Assembly (NCBI GenBank): GCA_033782935.1
Contig: JAWQEG010000261.1
Span: 333,501 to 397,500 of the forward strand
Direction of reading: 5' to 3'
Source of the DNA: Petrolisthes cinctipes
Taxonomy: Eukaryota > Arthropoda > Malacostraca > Decapoda > Porcellanidae
Length of the DNA: 64,000 bases
In this document: in pieces, positions 11,401 to 18,727 of the stretch
Position numbering within the stretch: position 1 is the first letter of the stretch
Layout of the letters: each line of letters begins with the position of its first letter
The notes under the pieces: generated by a model
Database searches by the model: none
What the model was told of the DNA's origin: nothing
Seen by the model: the letters and a program-made list of their open reading frames with translations, nothing else
Position numbers and translations under genes: made by a program

Positions 11401-12816
11401 TGATATGTCAAATGTAGGGAATACATGGGCCATAAATAAGATGTAAGTCGGGCAATATTTAGGGGGCACAGCAATACGCAAACGAGTGGCTGAAGCACCT
11501 GACCCAGCAGTTAGAGAATAATGAAACCGAAGAGCAATGTGATCAGAGAATAAGTCTGGCACGGAGAAGCACTGGACCTGAGATGCTATCAGGCCAGACG
11601 AGAGGATGTAATCCAGAGTACCTCCCCTGCAATGAGTGGCACCACCAGTGTCCCAGTGTGTCAGATGATGCTTGCGGATGTATGAAAGGAGACGAACACC
11701 ATTACGATTAATAGAGCCAGTACCATCACCCAAATCAGAATGCCGAGCATTAAAATCTCCCATATACACCATACCACGCACTGTTGGAGAAGGAAGAGCC
11801 TCAAGAGTGAGTCTAGCTGGGGCAGAATAGACATTACATAGTTGGAGTACTCCATTCCCAGGTAGAACCTCAAATAGCTGAAAGGTCATGTCAGGATCAG
11901 TGGAGGTACGGAGAAGGCGATGTGGCAAGGAGCTATGTATGTAAGTCAGGAGACCATTTCTTACCAGATGAACATATGGCACATAACCTGAGAGGGGAGG
12001 AGCTTGCCCAAGAGCGAGCGGCCGTCCTGGAAATGCTTCCTGGAGAAAAATAACACTGGGATGATGACGAAAAACATAGGCCTTGAGTTGAGTGAGCTTA
12101 GCATAACTGGTGATACCACATACATTCCAGGAGATGACATCCAGCCGGCAATCACTAGCGAACTCTGTATTTGGAGGTAGAAGTCCGGTGAGTGGGGGCA
12201 GATGAGCGACCTGGAGAAGAAGATGGACCAGGAGAAGGGACTGACTCGAAAAGCTTTTCAAGGCGAGATGCAACAGTATCCATCTTTTCGGTAAGGGTAG
12301 TGACAGTTGAGATGATGGCCTGCTGAGCCTCGACCAAGGTGGAGAGTTTGGAGTCATTGGCAGCCTGAGCGGCAACCAGCCCATCAATCCTGGCTTCAAG
12401 GGCAGAAAAGCGGTTTTCAAGAGCCGTACATCGTGCCATGAGGGTAGCAACAGACTTGCGGAGGGCCAGGTCTGGAGGTGAGGCAGGGTTGGTAGGAGGA
12501 GCAGACTGGGGAGGTGGTGGTGGTGGTGGTGGTGGTGGAGGCGGAGCAATAGTAGAGACACGAGCCTGGACCTTACGTCGAGTACATCCATGCCACACGT
12601 TAACCCCTGGCTGAAGGCATCGTGGACACTTCCATCGAGACGTATCTTCACGAGGTGAAGGCTCAGAGGTGGAGGCAGCAGGACGTGATGGTTCACCCCT
12701 GACAGGACACGTCTTGGAATCATGGTCGGCCGCACACCATGCACACTTTGGCCTGGCAGAACAGTACCGGGAGATATGCCCAACTCCCCAGCACCTGTAG
12801 CACCAAGGCTGGTCAT
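8461..12816 (-). CDS. B1 ORF2: endonuclease, reverse transcriptase, RNase H
   Basis: This is the LINE polyprotein that nicks the target and reverse-transcribes element RNA. The frame is 1451 codons. The first 220 or so overlap ORF1 in another frame and look like Leu/Pro/His-rich shadow sequence. Recognisable protein starts at the endonuclease (LDVISWNVCG, residue about 225; VIFLQEAF; MGDFNARHSDLG; SDHIALRFH). RT follows (IIPIPKPGTAKFRPISLTS, about 715; AFIDLRSAFD; GTPQGGVLSPLLFN; catalytic YADD, about 870). RNase H comes next (CLYTDGSLQVDGAAG; CELYAILDAV; FCDSKPALH), then a Cys/His motif (CRLCRAPRANTIEHYC). No stop or frameshift is seen. No ATG lies between the end of ORF1 and the endonuclease, so how it starts is unclear. 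Confidence 0.92.
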   Translation of the reverse strand: MTSLGATGAGELGISPGTVLPGQSVHGVRPTMIPRRVLSGVNHHVLLPPPLSLHLVKIRLDGSVHDAFSQGLTCGMDVLDVRSRLVSLLLLRLHHHHHHHHLPSLLLLPTLPHLQTWPSASLLLPSWHDVRLLKTAFLPLKPGLMGWLPLRLPMTPNSPPWSRLSRPSSQLSLPLPKRWILLHLALKSFSSQSLLLVHLLLQVAHLPPLTGLLPPNTEFASDCRLDVISWNVCGITSYAKLTQLKAYVFRHHPSVIFLQEAFPGRPLALGQAPPLSGYVPYVHLVRNGLLTYIHSSLPHRLLRTSTDPDMTFQLFEVLPGNGVLQLCNVYSAPARLTLEALPSPTVRGMVYMGDFNARHSDLGDGTGSINRNGVRLLSYIRKHHLTHWDTGGATHCRGGTLDYILSSGLIASQVQCFSVPDLFSDHIALRFHYSLTAGSGASATRLRIAVPPKYCPTYILFMAHVFPTFDISSAEQLYSDLVSATHDFYRLYVSRPHLQHRHTAHSWTLDARIQEAKEEAERDGLLFQANPTPDLLHRYQMSRDALVALQDCAHTESWQRFTDSINQQTSVASMWHLIRRVVKKTPATARHHTPADYAKQLVDAWSEQSTPASLPIHIQDALASRAAVHRLRLMSALLQDDDDDAEEITEEELRRALIRGRASSPGDDGITYAVLRLLQQVPGNPLLRLYNLCLRDGCVPRAWTSSTIIPIPKPGTAKFRPISLTSCFCKVMERILLNRLMYRLQDRLSPWLFGFLPQRSTHHCLIDLYSRLSRDSVVAFIDLRSAFDVANRDVILDQLVDFGIKGNLLWWIRGYLSNRTSRVFFSGALSPLRSFHLGTPQGGVLSPLLFNILMHRLLTSLPDIPGTTITCYADDICVHSTSPRDLQRFLDSFSVVSSHCGIIVSPDKSRIFTCRLPQAQPVFTIGGTVIPMCSQYCYLGAPVNIWPIVPARPQDHPIVQDLLGRLQRRLTPLQWLSNNSSGISIPVARTIYIAFIRSVVDYLSPALIQLPRATLETLEKFQNRAMRIILGCPMSTRIVNMQRELRLPPLVERIYSNVTCFTVKCLHFPHLSPHYSPLVRTSLRPNYPVPPILPAGRTLIRSVSSVLRGLNIDIMVADVPPGPPPWMLPTPDVSFTPTSKSELPSLQQQLALEHIETVTSSITDPYCLYTDGSLQVDGAAGCAVFSPDLESPPGGWVGRRLCNHSSSILCELYAILDAVSVVCQRGVNAAIFCDSKPALHSLSSVQPTHSTVIQQILSFLSLLRHRNLTVKFLWVPSHVGLCHNGTVDRLAKEACHLPPHGAGRPLSLTCYLSKVRSAALLPVRRRRDAERPFSISITHYETVCHHKYSYRRRGLMVRRHNVVSARLRLGYRPPWQVAGMQGEPPFTECRLCRAPRANTIEHYCLACPTVRHLLPQGLPLDVVCRHLLNHQVLEELLVRHPRFGGFKAVMM

Positions 12817-13627
12817 TATGAAGTTTCCTCACCTCACACGGTGGAAGACAAGGGAGGAAATCAAAGGAAATCTCATTTGGAGGTGGATCGGGTTGACTCC
12901 AGACAACAACAATACGGCTAATGGGGGAACCATCTTGGAAAAAACGACGGGCAAAGTACACACCAGGGTATCCTTTGGCAAGTTTCGGGTCAACATCAAT
13001 AGGAAAACGGGTGAGGATGTAGCTGGGGAACTTACGAGGCCTCTCAGGTGAGTCATCAAGAATGAGAGGCAGAGATAACAATTCACCAGCCTTCACTCTA
13101 TCAATGATGTCCTGACGCTTCCTAGAGATGTAGACAAACCGGGAGGTGACAGCAGCCATCTTGACTTCAGCCAGTTCACGCTGCAGCTGGAAGGCCCTGT
13201 TGACATCAGACAACCAACGCAGCTTTGTGTCCGTAGATGGGTTCCCAGAGAAGGAGAGTTTGACATAGGCATCTCTCTGGGCAAAAGCAGGAAGGTTGGA
13301 CGAGGGCAAGGAGTTGGTATACAAAGAAGAAACACCAGGGTGAGGCAGAGAAGGTACGTCGTGCACAGCTGAAGCACCCTTGGCAGTCTTGGCAGCTGGA
13401 GGTAAACAGTCCACACCATCGGAATCCTGCGAGGAGTCGGACGAGGCATCAACAGGTCGCTTGGTAGAGGTTGAGGAGGTGGACGGCTGCAACCTGTGCT
13501 GCGGAGTGACCGAGGAGAGGGGGGGAGGGTTGCGAGAAGGCAGCTCAGGCCAGTGATCCTCAATTGGAGACTCGTCTTCCTCCGACATTGCCAAGTCGGC
13601 CTTCAAGCAGGAATCCGCACTCTCCAT
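12155..13627 (-). CDS. B1 ORF1: gag-like zinc-knuckle protein with C-terminal coiled coil
   Basis: This ORF1 protein (490 residues) probably coats element RNA. I chose the ATG at 13627 (MESADSCLKADLAMSEEDES); four codons upstream a TTG also fits the frame. The order is: acidic N-terminus; Ser/Pro-rich region; conserved core (RFPIDVDPKLAKGYPGVYF); three Cys-rich knuckles (CYRCWGVGHISRYC, CAWCAADHDSKTC, CPRCLQPGVNVWHGC) near residues 270-350; a run of 12 Pro; then a heptad-like stretch (residues about 400-460) rich in Leu, Ala and Thr. The zinc knuckles precede the likely coiled coil. The frame is intact and the sequence is close to B2, B3 and B5. Confidence 0.92.
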   Translation of the reverse strand: MESADSCLKADLAMSEEDESPIEDHWPELPSRNPPPLSSVTPQHRLQPSTSSTSTKRPVDASSDSSQDSDGVDCLPPAAKTAKGASAVHDVPSLPHPGVSSLYTNSLPSSNLPAFAQRDAYVKLSFSGNPSTDTKLRWLSDVNRAFQLQRELAEVKMAAVTSRFVYISRKRQDIIDRVKAGELLSLPLILDDSPERPRKFPSYILTRFPIDVDPKLAKGYPGVYFARRFFQDGSPISRIVVVWSQPDPPPNEISFDFLPCLPPCEVRKLHNDQPWCYRCWGVGHISRYCSARPKCAWCAADHDSKTCPVRGEPSRPAASTSEPSPREDTSRWKCPRCLQPGVNVWHGCTRRKVQARVSTIAPPPPPPPPPPPPQSAPPTNPASPPDLALRKSVATLMARCTALENRFSALEARIDGLVAAQAANDSKLSTLVEAQQAIISTVTTLTEKMDTVASRLEKLFESVPSPGPSSSPGRSSAPTHRTSTSKYRVR

Positions 13628-13928
13628 CAGGCCAGGCAAGGCCTAGATGGAAAGCAAACAACAACACAAACAACTAAACACTCAATCAGCCAGGGACACA
13701 CACACACACACCCACACACACACAGACAATCACAACAAAACTATACACAGAACCACAACAGACAAACAACACCAGCAACACCACAGAAACAGCAACACAC
13801 AAACAAGAACTCACAAACACAAAAAACACAAACAAGAGCTCCAAAACAACACAAACAACAATACAAACGAGAATGGAGGCAGAGCGCCACGAGTACGTCC
13901 ACACTCCACCTGTTCTGGAGCGAGACTG
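13628..13928 (-). promoter_or_regulatory. B1 5'UTR / probable internal promoter region
   Basis: About 300 bp starts CAGTCTCGCTCC and is very rich in GTT/TTTGTG in element sense, with a (GT)n tract at about 13696-13728 on +. LINEs of this kind normally carry an internal promoter at the 5' end. CAGTC at the first base resembles an arthropod initiator. The promoter role is inferred. Confidence 0.5.
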
Positions 13929-13940
13929 TCCTATCATAGT
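13929..13940. repeat. Target-site duplication of LINE B1 (right copy)
   Basis: TCCTATCATAGT matches 8258-8269. The gypsy integrase coding sequence resumes here. Confidence 0.93.
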
Positions 13941-15399
13941 AGGACTTCTGAATCTCCTTTGCTTTAGATAACTCCTGCTTTGCAATCTCGCAGGTTTGCT
14001 GTAATCGTTCTGCCAAATCAATTACATAAGAATAAGTGGTTTTCACCACGGGATCCGATTCCTCATCGTCCCAAAGTTCACGTAGAACCTGAAGTGGTCC
14101 TCGAGCAGGTTTACCATACACTAACTCGAATGGACTAAATTGCAACGATGCCTGAGGTGCTTCGCGATACGCGAACAGTAGTGGCGAGATATACCTGGAC
14201 CACTCCCTAGGTTGTTCTACTGCCATCCTCCTCAACATTTTCTTGAGAGTACCATTAAACCTCTCACACAACCCATTACACATTGGATGATAAGGTGTTG
14301 TCCTCAACCCTTTAACTGAGAGTAATCTCCACAATTCCTCCATCATCGCGGAGGTAAATTGACTGCCTCGGTCGGACAATACCTGCTTTGGTATGCCGAC
14401 ACGACAGAATATATCCAACAAGGCTTCAGCCACTGTAGTGGCTTCTATATCACGCAGAGGCACTGCTTCAGGCCATCTGGTCGCGAAATCCACACAGGTA
14501 AGAATATACTTGGCACCGTCCGTAGCCCTCGGAATAATCGGTCAAACAATATCAACCGCTACTCTCTCAAATGATTCTGAGATTAGCGGTAGAGGTTTTA
14601 GAGGTGCGGGCTTCACCCGACCCCTGTCACACGTTTTCTGACAAACGTCACATGACCTCAACAATCTCCCTATCTCTCTCCCCATACCTGGCCAATAGAA
14701 ATGAGACTGAATCCTATCAATTGTTTTCCTCATCCCCATATGACCCCCTAATATAGCATGATGACCCAGGGTAAACACAGCCTGTCGGTATTTCTCTGGT
14801 ACGAGAAACTGAACCCTCTCTTCCCCATCAGGGTTTACTGTACGTCGGTAAAACCTGTTTCTCCTCCTGACATAACTGGTTACAATACCATGTCGATCTC
14901 TACTCTCACCCTCAAGTGCCTGCTTGCGAACAAGTGCCAATGAAGGGTCACTTGCTTGCTCTGCAATTACATCCTCGCAATTGACGAGGTCGGCGGCAGT
15001 TGTCACCTGAAGTGGAACAACTGTTTTCTTTGCATGCGCCATACCCCTGGTTACAGCAGCTGCACCAGTCTGTGTGGAAATTTCCACTGAACATGCATTC
15101 TTAACCCCTGGTATATTTCCTATTACCAAATCTGACACAGGATTTTGCATGACTGCTGCAATTACCTGGCCTGTATAGAATGGACTCTCCACTGCAATTT
15201 TAGCAAGAGGATAGAGCCTCCTGGTACCATCAATCATAGTGATAGTTACCTGCTCCCCTGTAAAATCATTAGAAGCAACTAAACCATCAGCGACACAACA
15301 CCCCGATGACCCATTATCTCGAAAGACTTCAACAGATATTCCGTTAACAATTCCAGGACAAATATGAAAACCAGACTTACCTTTCGAGACTCCTGTCGC
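13941..15399 (-). pseudogene. pol: Gypsy pol, N-terminal part: protease and integrase
   Basis: This continues from gag in the same frame after a TGA. First comes a retropepsin-like stretch (ISVEVFRDNGSSGC; the usual Asp-Thr/Ser-Gly reads Asp-Asn-Gly). Integrase follows: zinc-binding HHCC region (LGHHAILGGHMG ... CDVCQKTC), a TGA right after FERVAVDIV near 14542 where the first catalytic Asp lies, then DFATRWPEAVPL, VLSDRGSQFTSAMMEE (second Asp) and NGLCERFNGTLKKML (catalytic Glu). The frame reaches YYDR, where B1 interrupts it; the GPY/F end resumes at 8257. Two in-frame stops plus the insertion disable it. Lying upstream of RT, it gives the element its unusual order. Confidence 0.9.
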
Positions 15400-15405
15400 G
15401 TTTAG

Positions 15406-16530
15406 TCAAAATTGATGAGGTTCGTGAACCGACTGAGGCACTCGTGGTTCTACACTAGGTTGAACCGCCACAGGTGAATACTGGGGTTCACCCTGTGTTG
15501 CAGCTGCCGATCGCTGATAATAACCCTTATTTCCACTATGGTTATTACTATTTTTCCAGTTACTTTTTCCTTGGTAACGGTACTGATTGGACTGCTGCGA
15601 ATAGTGATTATTACCTTGTTTCTGTGTATGATTAAAATGAGGGTTAGGTTGCGGACGAACAATTTGACTCTGCTGCTGTGACTGATTTTTACTCGACTGG
15701 TTATATGAAACAGCAGAGTTCTGAGAAGACTTATTCGACTGATTAATTTTCTTATTATACTGAATCCGCGTATGGTAACCATACGCGGTAAAATGCGCGT
15801 CGGACATATCCACCATCGTTTGCAACGTTTTCACCTTGTTGGTTTTCAGCTGAGCCGACAATTCTGGAGGGCAAGACTTCTCCAGCTGTGTGCGCAGCAA
15901 CAAGTCTTTTACCCCCTCCAAAGTCTTAGGTGTTTCGGCCTTATCTAACCACTGATCCAGGTAACTGGTCAGACGTGCACTAAACTGTGCAACAGTCTCC
16001 TTATCCTGTAGGAGTGCACACCAAAACTGCTTCCTAGCGTCATCGACCGTCAACCCGTACGCCTGTAACAAAGCCTTTTTCATGTTCTCGTAATCTCTGG
16101 CGGTACTGTCGAGTCGGTGGAGAATACTAAGTGCTTTTCCATCGAATAAATTAATAAACTCGAGCTTCTTTATATCATCATCTAATCTATAAGTGTCTGC
16201 AACCATTTCGAATCACTCAATAAACGGCTCGATATCGTCTCCCTCTACGTATTTTGACAGTTGTAACCTTGGGGTCACGGTGGTTGAGCTTGCGACATTA
16301 CTTCCACTCGCACTTTGACTTTCACTCGCATGTACTTGCAGTTCCAATACTTCCTTTTCATGTTCCCATTTCAATTTTTCTTGCTCTCTCTGTTCTCTTT
16401 CATTTTCTCTTATGGCCGCCCTTTCAAGTCTTTCTTCTTCTTGGCGGCCCTTCACGTACACTTGAAGTTCGGCCTTACCTTCAATTCCCAATTGTTGAGC
16501 CTCTCCCAATAATTCTTGTACGGTAGACAT
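15406..16530 (-). pseudogene. gag: Gypsy gag with one internal stop
   Basis: The structural protein starts at the ATG at 16530 (MSTVQELLGEAQQLGIEGK), directly after the primer-binding region. Residues about 20-80 form a charged Glu/Arg/Lys-rich helix (probable coiled coil). A TGA at codon 106 (after GDDIEPFIE) splits it. The rest (FEMVADTYRLDDDIKKLEF ... FINLFDGKALSILHRLD, FSARLTSYLDQWL) is a gypsy-type capsid. The C-terminal 110 residues are Gln/Asn/Ser-rich and basic, and I see no CCHC knuckle. A second TGA separates it from protease in the same frame. The 5' half of gag differs in no obvious way in composition from pol. Confidence 0.88.
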
Positions 16531-16636
16531 TTTTAATTTATTTTCTATCGTTTCGGTTGCCTTAATTTCTGGACAGTTATACTATCTACTCGTGAAAGTG
16601 TGCGCGTGTGTGACTGGAATTAATACAACGAATCAG

Positions 16637-16655
16637 GTCCCACGTTTGGGCGCCA
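16637..16655 (-). other. Primer-binding site
   Basis: In element sense this reads TGGCGCCCAAACGTGGGAC, starting four bases after the 5' LTR. It resembles the 3' end complement of tRNA-Lys (the TGGCGCCCAACGTGGG type) with one extra A. The tRNA assignment is from memory of that motif and needs checking. Confidence 0.75.
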
Positions 16656-16659
16656 AATA

Positions 16660-17865
16660 TGTGACGGTGATGTGAGAATGATAGATAATGTAATTTATAA
16701 TATGACAATTACAACTTACCTTGCCCGGTTAATTTATGATCTCGTTGGTTGGCTGCAGCGAAGAACAAAAAGTCGGGGATTAATTCCCCGTTTTAGGCCC
16801 CATCCACCATACACATAATATTTTTTTATGTTAAGGGGTTCTTCCCGATATATGTGTATTTATATAGATAACAAATCTACTGGTGTATTCAAACAACCAA
16901 TTGCAAATTTCTATATTTATTCAACTCCAGTATGCCAACATGAATAAATCAATTTCACACACACACACACACACAACTCACGCTCACGCAACGCTAACTA
17001 GCTACTCGCTCTCGCTACGTCTCGCTCTCGCTCACGTGACGATTGTCTAGGTTACGTTAACACTATAGTAATTCTATCAATTGTTACGCAAGTTGGAATA
17101 TTTTTCTAATGTCTCACACTTAGAGTCTCACAACACACTCGTAATTTTCTTCAAAGATCCAACTCCCCCTCACCTAATTCAGTTACTGAACCAGCGTCAA
17201 TGCAACTAGTCAGTATACAACTGTAAAGCCTTGTGAATCGCGTAATATACAACGAAATCGGCGTTTACGTTGATCACTCCCCACTGCACACGTGGAGGAT
17301 TGATCTAGGTAAGGGAAGCTGACGATACGAGTGTGTTCCCTTCGAGTGTGTCCTGTTCCAACTGACCCCAATTCTCCATCCTTAACTGGAGAATGTAAGT
17401 TCAAATTTCTACTGACTCCTCCTCCTATCTGTGTTCGTTTTTTCCTAGCTGGCTACGATTTACATTGTACCCACTTATACTTTAGTTATACATGCAATTT
17501 CAATTTACCTATGGCGTACTAATAATTCCCGATAATCTCCCTCCACTTCACGATCATTTGCAATACCATAAGTTACCCTGGGGTAGCATAATTATTAATA
17601 CAAATTGTAATTTACGTGCGAACACCTTATAGGACAAGATGTGCAAATTCAGTTGAAACATGACCCTTTTTCCCTTTTTCTACCTGGTCTATTTTTGCTA
17701 CTACCTGCGGATTAACTAGCTGCACCCACAACTTAACCCACTCCTGTCTCATGGATGGAATATTCCAGAACCTTCTCTAGAACATTCTATATTGACACCA
17801 GTATGGAATTTTCCAACTCTCTGTAATTCAAATTACGTCACGAGTATTATGTCTGACTCGTGACA
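16660..17865 (-). repeat. 5' LTR of the gypsy element
   Basis: This is a 1206-bp direct repeat of 4542-5753 with TG...CA ends, followed by the AATAC duplication at 17866-17870. It would carry the element promoter and polyadenylation signals. The small ORFs inside are the same meaningless frames as in the other LTR. Confidence 0.93.
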
Positions 17866-18184
17866 AATACCAGCCCTAATTAACTAATGTTTGAGATCAA
17901 CCTCTCAACCCACACTAAGGTGGTCCGTCTGTGTCTATTCACACCCAGAGCTATCAGTGGGGGAGTCCACCATAGGTAGGAGGCAAAGTTGATCTCAATA
18001 TAAAGATATAGACACCTACTATATCTACTACCAGCTATGGAGGGAATGAATACTAGCTAATCCTAGTGGTCACCAAAAGGGCGAAAAAAAAGAAACTACT
18101 GCCGGTGCGGCAGGCCCTGGCAGCTAGAGGAGAGAGCATAAAATCATACAACCTCTCTCTCCACGACCCAGTCTCAAAGTCCCC
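17866..18184 (-). mobile_element. LINE A2, 5'UTR portion beyond the gypsy insertion
   Basis: This continues A2 (1491-4541) after the gypsy element. It matches the 5'UTRs of A1 (about 1170-1480) and A3 (about 23795-24113), including CTACTGCCGGTGCGGCAGG and the terminal GTCTCAAAGTC. It ends at the shared 10-mer at 18185. Confidence 0.92.
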
Positions 18185-18194
18185 TGTTCAGTCA
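18185..18194 (-). repeat. Junction J2: target 10-mer between A2 and A3
   Basis: TGTTCAGTCA separates the A2 5' end from the 24-base poly(A) tail (T run) of A3. Confidence 0.85.
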
Positions 18195-18340
18195 TTTTTT
18201 TTTTTTTTTTTTTTTTTTCCTGGCCTATCGACCTTGGTGTTGGTCATTAAGGCCTTTTATTTTTTATTTTTATTTATTTTTTATTTTATTTATTTATTAA
18301 TATTTTATTTTTAAATTTTTGCATATTATTTTTATGCATA

Positions 18341-18401
<61 letters not shown>

Positions 18402-18727
18402 GTTATTATCATTATTATTATTATTATTATTATTACATTTTAACTAAACCATATACAATTTTTGTTTTGTACATTCATACAAATAAAATTTCTTAATCTT
18501 ACATCCTAGCTAATAAACTAATCTATGTACCTACTCAACCAATAGCTAACTAGACTAATACCTATTCCAGCCAATCGCTAAACCTAGACAGACAAATCGC
18601 TAAACCTATATTAGACAATCGCTAAACCTAGCTAATACATCATAATATACAATATATACAACACATAATTTATAATATTCATAATTGAAAAATAGTCATA
18701 CAAAATGGTAACAATAGTAATAAAAAG
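18195..18727 (-). other. A3 3'UTR with poly(A), hairpin and simple repeats
   Basis: Same structure as 1491-2033: 24-base tail, hairpin at 18222-18254 (GGCCT/AGGCC plus GACC/GGTC), AT-rich section, (ATT)n at about 18340-18435, and repeats containing AATCGCTAAACCTA at about 18570-18637. Confidence 0.8.

Larger units (their letters stand above)
8270..13928 (-). mobile_element. Full-length LINE family B copy B1
   Basis: This is a 5.66-kb non-LTR element with poly(A) tail (T run 8270-8292), 3'UTR, ORF2, ORF1, and a 5' end beginning CAGTCTCGCTCC in element sense. It is flanked by a 12-bp TSD. Both ORFs are open. It lies in the integrase part of the gypsy pol. The same 5' start is shared by B2, B3 and B5, so these are real full-length 5' ends. 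The family belongs with RNase H-bearing I-group-type LINEs by domain order (APE endonuclease, RT, RNase H, C-terminal Cys/His motif); the exact clade needs a tree. Confidence 0.95.
4542..17865 (-). mobile_element. Ty3/gypsy LTR retrotransposon with integrase before RT (Gmr1-like order)
   Basis: This is a complete LTR element on the minus strand, about 7.7 kb once the 5.7-kb LINE B1 inside it is discounted. Order in element sense: 5' LTR (16660-17865), primer-binding site, gag, protease, integrase with GPY/F region, reverse transcriptase, RNase H, 3' non-coding region, 3' LTR (4542-5753). Integrase lies upstream of RT, unlike ordinary Ty3/gypsy elements and like the Gmr1 lineage. No env-like ORF is visible. 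Stops in gag and pol and the B1 insertion make it non-autonomous now. The LTRs differ at about ten to twelve sites by eye, so the insertion is fairly young. Confidence 0.93.

Noticed and set aside
13496..13967. Thr/Gln/His-rich open frames near the B1 5'UTR (similar ones at 28542-28928, 47296-47932 and 58897-59286)
   Set aside because: They come from GTT and GT simple repeats in the B 5'UTR read on the opposite strand.
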